DNA from: Lineus longissimus | Taxonomy: Eukaryota > Nemertea > Pilidiophora > Heteronemertea > Lineidae | DNA length: 64,000 nt | NCBI RefSeq assembly: GCF_910592395.1 | Contig: NC_088312.1 | Coordinates: forward strand, 16,687,292-16,751,291 | Direction of reading: 5' to 3' | Part shown: positions 30,697 to 42,540 of the stretch, piece after piece | Position numbering within the stretch: position 1 is the stretch's first letter | Layout of the letters: every line of letters begins with the position of its first letter | Program-made: the position numbers and the translations under genes | Notes under the pieces: generated by a model | Seen by the model: only the letters and a program-made list of their open reading frames with translations | Told to the model about the DNA's origin: nothing | The model's database searches: none

Positions 30697-31029
30697 TTAA
30701 GCCAAGTCGTTGGATCTTTTAAGGAAGCAAACAAAAGGGTGACATAGGCAAATTGGTGTACACTGCACACCAGCAGACAGAACAAAAAAACACTCTGAGC
30801 CCTGATGCATAGATGCCTGAAGTTCAAGTTTAGCATAATTCACTTGCTTTCTTGTGATACAGTCAGAGTCAGTGGAGGAAGATTCAATGCTGATGGCACT
30901 TAGATCACTATTTGAAAATTTCAAAGAGTCACCTTGATCAAGTGATGCGGAAGACCGCAAATCCATACGCTTCCGTTGTTTATCTATCTTACGACAAGTA
31001 GCAGCACTTTGTTTCTTGGCAGGCGGCAT
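30697..31029 (-). CDS. Possible N-terminal coding exon of unknown gene (110 aa)
   Basis: ATG-started frame with a basic N-terminus (MPPAKKQSAATCRKIDKQRK) and a Ser/Asp-rich segment, preceded by a TATAAT sequence. After about residue 70 the composition changes to hydrophobic, suggesting that the true coding part ends earlier, in a splice or a break. The style resembles the first exon of a transposon ORF1-like protein, but no family can be named. Confidence 0.3.
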   Translation of the reverse strand: MPPAKKQSAATCRKIDKQRKRMDLRSSASLDQGDSLKFSNSDLSAISIESSSTDSDCITRKQVNYAKLELQASMHQGSECFFVLSAGVQCTPICLCHPFVCFLKRSNDLA

Positions 31030-31039
31030 ATTATAAAGG

Positions 31040-31495
31040 TTGAGTATATGGGTGAGAGATAATTGATGGAATGAGATCGGTGAGCGATGATTGATTGAAT
31101 GAGATTATTGAGAGAGATTTGATGGAGTGAGATTGCTGAGAGATTATTGATGGAGTGAGGTTATTGAGAGATTTGATGGAGTGAGATTGTTGAGAGATGA
31201 TTGATGGAATGAGATTGTTGAGAGATTATTGATGGAATGAGATAGTTGAGAGATGATTGATGGGATGAGATTGTTGAGAGATTATTGATGGAGTGAGGTT
31301 ATTGAGAGATTTGATGGAATGAGATTGTTGAGAGATGATTGATGGAATGAGATTGTTGATAGATGATTGATGGAATGAGATTGTTGAGAGATGATTGATG
31401 GAATGAGATTGTTGAGAGATGATTGATGGAATGAGATCGTTGAGAGATGATTAATGGAGTGAGATAGTTGAGAGATGATTGATGGAATGAGATTA
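31040..31495. repeat. 28-bp minisatellite
   Basis: Tandem copies of about 28 bp (GAGATTGTTGAGAGATGATT plus eight bases) with 20-30 bp variants. It directly abuts the 174-bp satellite. Confidence 0.9.
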
Positions 31496-34400
31496 CGAAT
31501 AACCTACCGTAAACTCGACAGGGCCAAGGCGCCATCTCAACCAGCCAGACGGGTTCATAGCCAGAGACGAGCAAATGTTCCCGTCCAGAATCAGTCGCGA
31601 ACGGTTTCTCGGCGTGAAGTGTGTCTTATTCACCGCGGTCAAACGCACCGCACACACACGCAGATATACGAATAACCCACCGTAAACTCGATAGGGCCAA
31701 GGTCTATCACAACAAATCCAGACAGGTTCATAGCCGGAGGCGAGCAAATGTTCCCATCCAGTATCAGTCGCGAACGGTTTCTCGGCGTGAAGCGTGTCTC
31801 ATTCACCGTGGTCAAACGCACTGCACACACACGAAGACATACAAATAACCCACCGTAAACTCGACAGGGCCAAGGCACCATCACAACACATCCAGAAGGG
31901 TTCATAGCCGGAGGCGAGCAAATGTTCCCGTCCAGAATCAGTCGCAAACGGTTTCTCGGCGTGAAGCGTGTCTTATTCACCGCGGTCAAACGCATCGCAC
32001 ACACACGCAGATATACGAATAACCGATTGTAAACTCGACAGGGCCAAGGCGCCATCACAACACATCTAGATGGGTTCATAGCCGGAGGCGACAAATGTTC
32101 CCGTCCAGAATCAGTCGCGAACGGTTTCTCGGCGTGAAGCGTGTCTTATTCACCGCGGTCAAACACACCGCACACACACGCACATATACAAATAACCCAC
32201 CGTAAACTCGACAGGGCCAAGGCGCTATCACAACACATCCAGACGGGTTCATAGCCGGAGGCGAGCAAATGTTCATAGCCGGAGGCGAGCAGATATACGA
32301 ATAACCGACCATAAACTCGACAGGGCCAAGGCGCCATCACAACACATCCAGAAGGGTTCATAGCCGGAGGCGAGCAAATGTTCCCGTCCAGAATCAGTCG
32401 CGAACGGTTTGTCGGCGTGAAGCGTGTCTTATTCACCGCGGTCAAACGCACCGCACACACACGCAGATATACGAATAACCGATTGTGAATTCCACAGGGC
32501 CAAGGCGCCATCACAACACATCCAGAAGGGTTCATAGCCGGAGGCGAGCAAATGTTCCCGTCCAGAATCAGTCGCAAACGGTTTCTCGGCGTGAAGCGTG
32601 TCTAATTCACTTCGGTCAAACGCACCACACACACACGCAGATATACGAATAACCCACCGTAAACTCGACAGGGCCAAGGTCTATCACAACACATCCAGAC
32701 AGGTTCATAGCCGGAGGCGAGCAAATGTTCCCGTCCAGTATCAGTCGCGAACGGTTTCTCGGTGTGAAGCGTGTCTTATTCACCGTGGTCAAACGCACCG
32801 CACACACACGAAGATATACGAATAACCCACCGTAAACTCGACAGGGCCAAGGCGCCACCACAACACATCCAGACGGGTTCATAGCCGGAGGCGAGCAAAT
32901 GTTCCCGTCCAGTATCAGTCGCGAACGGTTTCTCGGCATGAAGCGTGTCTTATTCAGTTTGATCAAACGCACCGCACACACACGCAGATATACGAATAAC
33001 CCACCGTAAACTCGACAGGGCCAAGGTCTATCAAAACACATCCAGACAGGTTCATAGCCGGAGGCGAGCAAATGTTCCCGTCCAGTATCAGTTGCGAACG
33101 TTTTCTCGGCGTGAAGCGTGTCTTATTCACCGTTGTCAAACGCACAGCACACACACGAAGACATACGAATAACCCACCATAAACTCGACAGGGCCAAGGC
33201 GCCATCACAACACATCCAGACGGGTTCATAGCCGGAGGTGAGCAAATGTTCCCGTCCAGTATCAGTCGCGAACGGTTTCTCGGCGTGAAGCGTGTCTTAT
33301 TCACCACGGTCAAACGCACCACACACACACGCAGATATACGAATAACCCACCGTAAACTCGACAGGGCCAAGGTCTATCACAACACATCCAGACAGGTTC
33401 ATAGCCGGAGGCGAGCAAATGTTCCCGTCCAGTATCAGTCGCGAACGGTTTCTCGGTGTGAAGCGTGTCTTATTCACCGTGGTCAAACGCACCGCACACA
33501 CACGAAGATATACGAATAACCCACCGTAAACTCGACAGGGCCAAGGCGCCACCACAACACATCCAGACGGGTTCATAGCCGGAGGCGAGCAAATGTTCCC
33601 GTCCAGTATCAGTCGCGAACGGTTTCTCGGCATGAAGCGTGTCTTATTCAGTTTGATCAAACGCACCGCACACACACGCAGATATACGAATATCTGACCA
33701 TAAACTCGACAGGGCCAAGGCACAATCACAACACATCCAGACGGGTTCATAGCCGGAGGCAAGCAAATGTTCCCGTCCAGAATCAGTCGCGAACGGTTTC
33801 TCGGCGAGAAGCGTGTCTTATTCACCGCAGTCAAACGCACCGCACACACACGCAGATATACGAATATCTGACCATAAACTCGACAAGGCCAAGGCGCAAT
33901 CACAACACATCCAGACGGGTTCATAGCCGGAGGCGAGCAAATGTTCCCATCCAGTATCAGTCGCGAACGGTTTCTCGGCGTGAAGCGTGTCTTATTCACC
34001 GCGGTCAAAGGCACCGCATACACACGCAGATATACGAATAACCGACCATAAACTTGACAGGGCCAAGGCACAATCACAACACATCCAGACGGGTTCATAG
34101 CCGGAGGCGAGCAAATGTTCCCGTCCAGAATCAGTCGCGAACGGTTTCTCGGCGTGAAGCGTGTCTTATTCACCGTGGTCAAACGCACCGCACACACACG
34201 CAGATATACGAATAACCGATTGTAAACTCCACAGGGCCAAGGCGCCATCACAACACATCCAGAAGGGTTCATAGCCAGAGGCGAGCAAATGTTCCCGTCC
34301 AGAATCAGTCGCAAACGGTTTCTCGGCGTGAAGCGTGTCTTATTCAGTTCGGTCAAACGCATCGCACACACACGCAGATATACGAATAACCCACCGTAAA

Positions 34401-35075
34401 CTCGACAGGGCCAAGGTCTATCAAAACACATCCAGACAGGTTCATAGCCGGAGGCGAGCAAATGTTCCCGTCCAGTATCAGTTGCGAACGTTTTCTCGGC
34501 GTGAAGCGTGTCTTATTCACCGTTGTCAAACGCACAGCACACACACGAAGACATACGAATAACCCACCATAAACTCGACAGGGCCAAGGCGCCATCACAA
34601 CACATCCAGACGGGTTCATAGCCGGAGGTGAGCAAATGTTCCCGTCCAGTATCAGTCGCGAACGGTTTCTCGGCGTGAAGCGTGTCTTATTCACCACGGT
34701 CAAATGCACCACACACACACGCAGATATACGAATAACCGACCATAAACTCGACAGGGCCAAGGCGCCATCACATCACATCCAGAAGGGTTCATAGCCGGA
34801 GGCGAGCAAATGTTCCTGTCCAGAATCAGTCGCGAACGGTTTCTCGGCGTGAAGCGTGTCTTATTCACCGCGGTCAAACGCACCGCACGCACACGCAGAG
34901 ATACGAATAACCCACCGTAAACTCGACAGGGCCAAGGCACCATCACAACACATCCAGACAGGTTCATAGTACGAGGCGAGCAAATGATCCCGTCCAGAAT
35001 CAGTCGCGAACGGTTTCTCGGCGTGAAGCGTGTCTTATTCACAGCGGTCAAACGCAACGCACACACACACATCAA
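31496..35075. repeat. 174-bp satellite array, about 20 copies
   Basis: Head-to-tail units of 173-174 bp, each beginning near ATAACCCACCGTAAACTCGA, with GGTTCATAGCCGGAGGCGAG, CGGTTTCTCGGCGTGAAG and a short CACACACAC stretch. Unit starts are seen at 31671, 31845, 32019 and 32192. Blocks recur at 694 bp (four units; 32598 and 33292) and at about 1390 bp (eight units; 33091 and 34481), showing higher-order amplification. Because 174 is a multiple of three, long frames cross many units on both strands; these are not genes. A unit fragment reappears at 35202-35220. Confidence 0.93.
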
Positions 35076-36000
35076 GCCTCCTAGTGTTGTCCAGACACTC
35101 ATATAATGCCAATCTCATAACTACTGTAAAGCTTAGAGCGAGATGTTTCTGTCAGCCACGTACAGAGAGTAGGACTCGAATCTGCTGCAGATACAATCAA
35201 CAGGGCCAAGGCGCCATCACCCTAGTGTACCAGGCTAGATGGAATCTCTGTTGACGTGCAAGCAGCAAAGTCTGATAGTTAGGTTCAAATTATCAGGAGA
35301 ACTTCCAGCAGTAGCTCTGTTCGAACTTGATAGATATTTCTTCCAACATACTCCGCTTGATTGCTAAAGAGCCAGAATATTATGATATATGTGAACAACA
35401 ACAAAATCTTGTGGTAATACCAAGGTCTTGTGGTAATACCAACCATTTAAAAAAAAAAAAAATTTTATTGCCTCAATAACGAAGATATTTACAGTCAGAA
35501 CAGTACACAATGAGCACAGCAGTTTTTTCCATAATTGTTGCATAAAAATTAAAGCATTAAGAATATGAGCATAGACATACCACCATCATAAATAGCCATG
35601 AATGAAGTAATACACTAGGAGCACAATGTACATGTATAGTATCAAACTACGAGTAATATAATTCATCGAAAAAAAAAGCCTAGTGCAGGAAACAGTGATC
35701 GATGAAGAATTACACTTATAAAAATTACAATTATTTGCACAGCACACTCGTACCCTAATCGTATTCATTTAATATTGTCTACGACCCGTTTCAAGTCCAA
35801 ATTAGTTCGAGAAGTAAAAAAATGCAAAACTTGATCATACTGCCTGACCCCACGTTTTTCATTCCTAAAGCGAGAAAGCTTACCGTGCTTTTCAATAACA
35901 CTCAAGGCCAGGCCGAATCTCTCGGTCTGTACGGATAACTCGTCTTCAATTCGAATTCGATTGGAGACAAGTTATCTAATTGTTAATCAAGATTTTTGGT
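35076..36000. other. Satellite flank and probable 3' region
   Basis: No supported gene. It holds a satellite fragment near 35205, an A-rich tract around 35448-35461, and a minus-strand AATAAA at 35464-35469 that could end the gene cluster to its right. Confidence 0.4.
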
Positions 36001-36131
36001 TTTACACTTACGTTTTCCACCTGTAGTTGGTACTTTGGCTGGATGAGTTGTCTTTCGGAGGCCTTGGAATGTGCTAGGTAAATTGTCCACGAAATGGGTG
36101 GAGTCCGGTTGTTTTTTTTCTAATATTTTCT

Positions 36132-36690
36132 CTTGTGCTCAGCTTACTTCTTCTTTGGTTTGTGGGAAAATGTCTTTTATTTCAATAGGTAAACCCGCTC
36201 TTAAATAGTTTTCTTTGCCTAAAAATTTGTCCTTCTGTTTTAAGTTCGATTTCCGCTCAGCACAGCCAAAGCACTCGCCCTTGCCCTCACCAGAGAACCA
36301 TCTTTCTGCCTTGCGAATGGGTTCATAAAGCTTTTCAAAGGCTTTTGTTATATTTAAAATTTCCTTTTCGAAAAAAGAGTTTTCGGGTTTCGGATGGTCT
36401 AGGTCTTGCTTGATACGATCGACAAATCGTTCTGCGGAATCGCAGAAACTTAAAACTAACCTTCGACCATCCGACAAAGACTTTCTTAAACCTTTGGCGA
36501 CCTCGAGCTCCGCCAGTTGAAGTTGTTTTTTATGTGTAAGGACGTCATTCTTGAGGAGGCGTTTTGCATATTCATTTACGGGAGAAAGAACTTGGCGTTG
36601 GTCATTTTTCTCCAACAAGACTTCAACAAATAAATCGAAACCCCAAGTAAAAAAACTTTCGAAAAGATTTTGTTGTCTAACTTGATTTTT
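36132..36690 (-). CDS. 3' coding part of an unknown spliced gene
   Basis: A minus-strand frame is open from about 36720 to a GT donor after 36148 (GAA|GTAAGC). It includes ERFVDRIKQDLDHPKPENSF and a CFGCAERK cysteine pair, and is largely helical and charged. It lies just after the exon at 37000-36690 but in another frame, so a small intron or a one-base break separates them; a TTTTCAG acceptor is present near 36742. A short last exon may follow around 36076-36013. No family recognised. It probably belongs to one gene with the exons at 37.0-38.1 kb. Confidence 0.45.
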
Positions 36691-38074
36691 AAAGGAAGCA
36701 GCTAACTGCGAAAATATATAATCTAAGACGCTGAAAATTTTGCTCGGACGGAGAGAGCGAATTTATGTCCATCCGCAGCTGCAAATGCCTAGGGAAAAGT
36801 CCTACGCCAGCTTGTTCATCATCGTAATCATCGACCGATGCAACTAATAAAGCGTGACGTTCAGGTGGATCAATTACTTCCTCCTCGGGCGCAACCGCGG
36901 GAAATTCTTCCAAGGGATCCTCGTGTCTGACATGTCCACCTCCCTTTCCTTCGAGACGATTTTTGTTCTTCTTCTTCTTCCTCTTTTTCTGAACGAGTGA
37001 CTGAAACAAGAACAAAAAATCGAATCATGAATTTATTCCAGAGATGATCGAGAGGTTGCATTCAAAGTTGAACAAAAAATTAATTTATTCTCAAGACGAT
37101 CGAGAAATCACGCTGAAAGTTTCTTTCTCTAATCCCCCGATAAATTGCATAAGGCTGTTGACTGAAAAATCAAAATTAAAATGCAGAGAACGGACAAAGA
37201 TTTAAAAACATTATTTCAAAGACGAAGCTGTCCACCTAAAAATTATACCAATAATAACCAACCACACGTTCAATTAAAACAAGCATATGTATCTTTACAA
37301 TCTTCCTGTTGTTCACCAATGAAGTAAAATTTAAAAAAATACATTTGATGTACCTCTCCTTCTTGTCGATGCAAGACTGAGACATCCTCAGGCGCGTTCG
37401 AATTGGTCGCGAGAATTTCTCCAACGACGGAAGACTCCTCGTATTTCGCACGTTTATATGCTCGTTTACTTTCACGACTCGTCTTCTTCTTCCGCTTTTT
37501 CTTAATGATCGACTGAAACAAGAAACAAAACCAAAAAATAATTTACACAGAAAGACGAAAGATTATAAAGAAATAAAAATCACAGACGAAGCTGTCCATC
37601 GCAAAAGTACATGACCAGACTTGTACATCAATAACAACCATCCAGACATTCAATCGAGAAAAATGTTGGATCTACACAATCTTCCTGCTGTTCACCAGTG
37701 AAGTAAAATACAACGTCTAATACTTTACCTTGTGTTTATCTTCTTCTACCTGATGCAAGACCGGTGTTGGTGATATGGACGTAGTAGGGACTGTTGGCAG
37801 GGCTGCGTGTTGCTGCTGATCATCGACTGACTGAAACAAGAGCAAAAAATGAATTTATTCTCGAGACAATCGAGGGGCTGTTGGCTGAAAAATCAAAATT
37901 AAAATGCACAGAACGGACGAAGATTTAAAAAACATATTTGAAAGACGAAGCTGTCCACCTCAAAATTATAACAATAATAACCAACCAGACGTTTAAGTTA
38001 AACAAGCATATGTATCTTTACAATCTTCCTGTTGTTCACCAGTGAAGTAAAATTAAAAATACATTTAATGTACC
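36691..38074 (-). CDS. Three tandemly duplicated exons of the unknown gene
   Basis: Exons at 37830-37729 (34 codons), 37512-37354 (53 codons) and from 37000 onward each begin after a GTTTCAG acceptor with TCA/TCG. The first two end at GTAAAG and GTACAT donors, and the exon before them ends at a GTACAT donor after 38074. All are phase 0. The intervening introns (38073-37831, 37728-37513, 37353-37001) are similar to each other, so exon-intron modules were duplicated. Encoded segments are very basic (KKKRKKKTSRESKRAYKRAK, QKKRKKKKNKNR) followed by acidic stretches, like nuclear or DNA-binding tails. Function unknown; splice map is inferred. Confidence 0.5.
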
Positions 38075-39202
38075 TCTTCTTCTGGTAGGGATGTAAGGCA
38101 CAACATCGCTGAATCTTTGTTGACCGTCAGGAGTCTTTTTATTATATCATTCGATACAACTTCTGGACCTGGAAGTGTAACATCGGTTTCGTTCATCCAA
38201 TACTCCTCATTGTTGTTTGAACACTGGATCATTTGTCGAGGTTCTTCTACCGTTGATGCGGCGGCCTTTAAATCGGTCAGGAGTTTCATAAGCGGATCCA
38301 GGTGTTCGTCTATCACTGGTGTTGAACAGCGACTATCGGAGTATAATGGTTCCATGAGTGGCGATATGGGTCAACCATATTTACATAGCACATTTGAGCG
38401 GGAGATGCGGTTTCGAGTTCCAAACAATCTATTTCACTGACTGTCACTAAATAAAAGCAATCCCGTTCCCAAGTTTTTGCTGAGAACAAATATTTTACTG
38501 GTTCGTTTGTACTCCCAGCACGTGACAATACTCTAAACGCAAATCCCGTGTCTGAACATGAGAATTTCTCCGCCTCTAAATCCAAAAAATTTAACACTAG
38601 TCTTAACCATCTTATACAGTTTTGGTTCGGGGATTCATCTGTGTATATTAAATTTGCAGAGGTGGAGACGGCGTTGTACGTGTCTACACTAAATTGAACT
38701 AGATCTAGAAAGAGACTGCTTGTTTCTTTTGTAGGAAAATCTCGAGCCAGAACAGGTGTTTCGATCAATTGACGTACAAATTTCACCAATATTGTACTAA
38801 AGTTTAAATCTGGTCTAATCACCAGTCCAGAGCACAGAGCCGGAAGAAATGCTAAAGCAACGTCAAAAAGATCCTCTCTCAATGACGCACATGTGATGCT
38901 AATCACATCCGAGGAAGAGGTAGATGCATTATCGCCAAGATAATACTTTACATCCTCAGGCGTTTCGGGTTTAGCAACACATAATGCAACGGGCAATCCT
39001 GTGTACTTTGCAATAGTGTCTACGAAACGTGAGCTAAAATCAGGTGAAAATACGGAGTAGGAAACAGCAATGTTCCCATCAGATCTAAACTGCCTGATTT
39101 AATTGAACCTTCTGAACATTCTTCGGAGAAACTTGTGAAATTTTTTTTTAAATCTACGTCAAACGTAGCAGATTGGAGTATAATTCTTTTTTTCGACATC
39201 AT
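38075..39202 (-). pseudogene. Unknown protein with shifted frames (upstream part of the cluster)
   Basis: It starts at the ATGATG at 39202, whose first codon overlaps the stop of the preceding frame. It begins MSKKRIILQSATFDVDLKKN. The frame changes near 39090; the continuing frame (VSYSVFSPDFSSRFVDTIAK, then LPVALCVAKPETPEDVKYYL) runs to 38313. It changes again near 38350 to a frame ending at the donor after 38074. The changes may be one-base losses or unrecognised small introns. A vague likeness to periplasmic phosphonate-binding proteins was noticed but not relied on. Confidence 0.4.
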
Positions 39203-39992
39203 TTTGTGATAATAGTATAGCGCCTGCGTAAAAAATCCAATTGCCTTGGAGTAAGATCCGGGAGTTTCAAGAAATAGTCAGCTTGGTGATTTGAATAATA
39301 TTCACAAAATTTTATGAAGTGTTCTGATAGCAACCAGATCAAACTGAATCCTGAGCTGTTTATAGTGCCCTTCAAAGAGTCATTATTAAAATAACGAATA
39401 CTTCTTCTGTTGGGGATCTGTTGACAAAGTAAAGCCCACGACACAAATTTTCAAGTTCAAAATCATGCCATAATTTAATTCACACGAAAATACCAGTGTC
39501 TGCTGAAAAATCTGAGAAATACTCTTTTACAGCAAGAAGTATATTGTTCAAAGGAGACTTCACAAAAAGACGTACTAATTCTCGAAGCTTTAATCCGAAC
39601 TTAGTTGGTGAGAAAACCAGCGCACCCTGAAGTAGTTTGAAAACAGCTTTTTCCGCACAGAAAGTATCTTGATAGCCGTTGGGCAAAAAACGGATTAACT
39701 TCGCATCAAGATATGCTAGAATCCGATGAAATCCCTCGTTCCTCGACCAATAGTGCGAATTTTTCAAAAAATATCTATTTACAAAGAGCCTTTTTGATGC
39801 GGCTAAAGTAAAATCTTCATAGCGTTTCGTAGTCCACCCGCGAGGGGTAAGACTAACGCGTGCAGTTTTTTTACGGTTAAATACTTTTTTCAAATTAATA
39901 CACAGTTTATTTTCAAGTGGTGATGGTCGAAGCTGAAAAAGTACCTGGCCTAAGTCACATTTAACATACGACTTCACGAGTGAAAAACGCAT
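39199..39992 (-). CDS. Unknown helical protein, possibly two frames of one gene
   Basis: The frame 39992-39480 (170 aa, ATG) is rich in aromatic and basic residues (LFVNRYFLKNSHYWSRNEGF, YLDAKLIRFLPNGYQDTF). About 60 bases after its stop, a second frame from 39444 to 39199 (LTPRQLDFLRRRYTIITK at the end) continues in the same style, so one protein with a short intron or break is likely. The second stop overlaps the next start (ATGATG). Not recognised. Compact spacing suggests a virus- or transposon-derived cluster. Confidence 0.4.
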
Positions 39993-40499
39993 CCGTCAGA
40001 TGTAATTATTCAACTCCGAGAACGACTGCTATCGGCTCCCACAATGCAGTACTTTCATATCAAATCACTCCGTATTCAAAAAGGCAATTTCACTGAAACG
40101 AAAAAACAACAACAAAATAAGTCACCCATCAGAACAGAAATCATAAGTAATCACTGGCCTTATGTTCTATTAGTTTAAACATAACTCTCTAAGCAGGAGT
40201 TGTTTACACAAGACTAAAAACATACTTACTCGAAACAAGACTCATTGCCGTGCGTGTGCGAGATCAGTTATAGTAAGTGCGGAGAGCAATTAATAGTGAG
40301 TGTTGCCATCTTTAAATATATTTAGCAACGAATTGGTTCCATGTGGTAGATGTTCCTTTGAGACATTTAAACATGTTTCCCGTTTATTGGTAATCATCAT
40401 TTGGAAATAGAAAAATTAAACACTTTTCATGAGAGAAAAACGTAACGACTTACCAAATTGCGTTTATTGCGTCCAATAATCCACAGATCCATGTCGCTG

Positions 40500-40770
40500 A
40501 CTTTATATCAGTTCTTCAAAAACAACTACATTTGGATCATCACATCCAGCCAGATTTAAGCCAAGGGTAAACATTATTCCAACTTTGAAAGTGCGGAAAA
40601 AAGATAGTCGATCCTCCTGAACGTCTAGCGTCGTTAGCCGCATCGAGTGAAATGGGCTCTTGGGGCGTTGATGATATATCTTGACCTACAGTCACAGGAG
40701 ATTTTTCTGTGACGTCGCCAAAAATACCGACCATCATTGGTTCAGAGCGCTTAAAACCTCTTGTCAAAGG
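40500..40770 (-). CDS. Unknown short coding fragment
   Basis: A minus-strand frame of 75 codons (MMVGIFGDVTEKSPVTVGQD near its start) is followed in another frame by a plausible protein end near 40540-40510 (MFTLGLNLAGCDDPNVVVFE). It looks like part of the same unknown cluster or a decayed exon. No family recognised. The stretch 40771-41300 upstream shows nothing supportable. Confidence 0.25.
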
Positions 40771-41310
40771 TCATAATTTGAATCCCGGGGTCTACCTAGG
40801 GACTTGGCGAGAGTGCAAAAATATAAGATACAGGTATAAAAACAGGAAATACCATTCTCTTGTTTTCAGGTTAATTGAAACTCTTGAACGGAACAAAAAA
40901 CGACTTCATAATTACCAGTTCCGGAATAACAAGTAATGATACGGTCGTTAACATCAAATATTGATGGATCACAGACCAACAAACTGCGTCGTTAGCTTCG
41001 TTCACTTTGAGACCAACGCGTTTCCGATATACAAGATGGAGGTGCCAAATGAGCCAACTCGTTATTGCGTTTGCTGACTTTACTGAGCGTTCCTTTCGGA
41101 GGCTTACCTGGTCATATTCAAAGCAGTCCTTTCTGCTGTAGTATTCTGAAACTTAAAAAAGATAAAATCCCCCACATGCGAAAGAGCAGTAGGCAGGGAG
41201 AGTAGCAGCCTTCCTAAAAAAAAAAGATATCGCAGGGATCCCAACATTCCGTGTCATAAACCAGGATATACGCTGTAGTTCCGTTTGCTGATGATTTCTT
41301 GGTGATTTTA

Positions 41311-41391
41311 AACAAACACATTTTAAATGCAAACGCTATTTTTCGTTGCGTTTCCATTTTCCGTTGCGTTTGCATTTAAAATGTGTTTGTT
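41311..41391. repeat. Perfect 25-bp inverted repeat with 31-bp spacer
   Basis: Arms at 41311-41335 and 41367-41391 are exact reverse complements (starting AACAAACACATTTTAAATGC). The spacer itself contains TTTTCGTTGCGTTTCC/TTTTCCGTTGCGTTTG repeats. It lies between the two unknown gene clusters and could form a cruciform or mark an element end. Confidence 0.85.
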
Positions 41392-41470
41392 ATATACTAC
41401 TAAGTTTCTTTAGGATTAGCTGGTGATGGATTATTCATAATAACATGATGCTGTCTTTCTGCCTTTAAAC

Positions 41471-41950
41471 CTAATGGTGTTCTTTTTGTTCTATGTGCGC
41501 TAAGCAATTTTCCTTCCGCCATATTTCTACTATAGAACCAATCACTCCTGGTAAAGCTGCAAGAGATTTCTTAGCTGGTTCTTTTAACCTTTGGGAAAAC
41601 TTTTTAAGTCCTTCTTTAACTTTATCCAGTGGGGTTTTGCCCGGTTTGTCCGGTGGGGATGTTGGGGATGTTTCACCCAGTGGGGGTGGTTTTACAGAAT
41701 TGCTTATAGCTAAACCAATGGTAGAAAATAACATAACTACTGCTGTAATTATTGCGCCTATTGTTAATCCTTTGAGTTTAAAAAGTAACTTGAGCCTATC
41801 TCTTAATGGAATCTTAGAATCTGGTTGTTTTACTACATCTGTTATAATAATTTTGAGCCTTTTAAGATTTGATTCCCTTTCCAGGTTTATTTGCCAAACT
41901 TTATGTTTTTCTCTGATCAGCTTATCTTGTAATTCTTCCATTTCTCCCAT
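41471..41950 (-). CDS. Small membrane protein of an unknown multi-gene element (159 aa)
   Basis: ATG-started. A charged helical N-terminus (MEELQDKLIREKHKVWQINL) and a basic segment precede one transmembrane stretch (LTIGAIITAVVMLFSTIGLA). After that come a proline-rich linker (PPPLGETSPTSPPDKPGK) and an amphipathic lysine-rich helix with KKSLAALPGVIGSIV. From memory of invertebrate gene models, proteins of this design recur near the other frames of this cluster in several phyla, but I cannot name a characterised family. Membrane insertion is predicted from sequence only. Confidence 0.6.
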   Translation of the reverse strand: MGEMEELQDKLIREKHKVWQINLERESNLKRLKIIITDVVKQPDSKIPLRDRLKLLFKLKGLTIGAIITAVVMLFSTIGLAISNSVKPPPLGETSPTSPPDKPGKTPLDKVKEGLKKFSQRLKEPAKKSLAALPGVIGSIVEIWRKENCLAHIEQKEHH

Positions 41951-41959
41951 TTGTTTATG

Positions 41960-42343
41960 TTACAAGTCTATGTTTTCCTCGGTTGAACCAATTATCGTTT
42001 TTTCAATTTCTTCTATCTGTGTATCTTTGACAAGTTTGACTGCTGCTAAATCATCTCCGGCTTTCTTTAAGCCTCTTATTTTTCTCAAAGCATATTGTGT
42101 GAAACCAGCAGCCATAAGCTCTTCTTCGGAAGCATCGATTTTTCTATTAATTGCCGGTGGTAAAGTTTGGTGTGTTGAATCGTTACTGGCGTTGAGAACA
42201 TTCTCGGTAAAAGAATGGAGGACCGTAGTTCCATGATTCACTGGTGTCTCGTGTTGTATTTGTGGACCCATATTAGACAGTGGTATTGGTTCTTCGACTT
42301 GAGAGGATTCTGTAGGTTTTATTTGGTTAATGAAATCAAACAC
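41960..42343 (-). CDS. Unknown charged protein of the same cluster (about 127 aa, no ATG)
   Basis: The frame ends ten bases before the membrane protein start. It has no ATG at its beginning; the frame is open a little further upstream, to about 42400, and its first codons follow a CAG|GTAAAT possible splice donor. The C-terminal half is helical (EEELMAAGFTQYALRKIRGL...). The 5' end is therefore incomplete or spliced. Family unknown. Confidence 0.45.
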   Translation of the reverse strand: MFDFINQIKPTESSQVEEPIPLSNMGPQIQHETPVNHGTTVLHSFTENVLNASNDSTHQTLPPAINRKIDASEEELMAAGFTQYALRKIRGLKKAGDDLAAVKLVKDTQIEEIEKTIIGSTEENIDL

Positions 42344-42375
42344 GTAGTTTTTGGGTTTGGTACCTATTTGACTCT

Positions 42376-42540
42376 TTATAGTACTTTCGCTTTTAAAGGT
42401 GATTTACCTGAAATAAAGTTATAGATTTTTCCTTTTTTATCTTTTATGAAATTACCGCTTTTGTTTCTAATATATAGCTCTGAATTTTGAAACTGAACCT
42501 TAGCAGATAATCGTCGTAAGACGACTTTATTGTAGTTCAT
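42376..42540 (-). CDS. Small basic protein (54 aa)
   Basis: ATG-started minus-strand frame too short for most gene callers (MNYNKVVLRRLSAKVQFQNS at the start, IRNKSGNFIKDKKGKIYNF later). Its regular beta-like basic composition and its position directly upstream of the previous frame suggest a true member of this cluster. Function unknown. Confidence 0.5.
   Translation of the reverse strand: MNYNKVVLRRLSAKVQFQNSELYIRNKSGNFIKDKKGKIYNFISGKSPLKAKVL

Noticed and set aside
33310-34461. 383-residue minus-strand frame and similar long frames in 31.6-35.1 kb
   Set aside because: The 174-bp satellite unit is divisible by three and happens to lack stops in several frames; the peptide merely repeats with the satellite.
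38313-39100. Likeness of the 227-aa frame to phosphonate-binding (PhnD-type) proteins
   Set aside because: Only a vague pattern around the FSPDFSSRF...LPVAL segment; no decisive motif, and a bacterial transporter domain is unlikely here.
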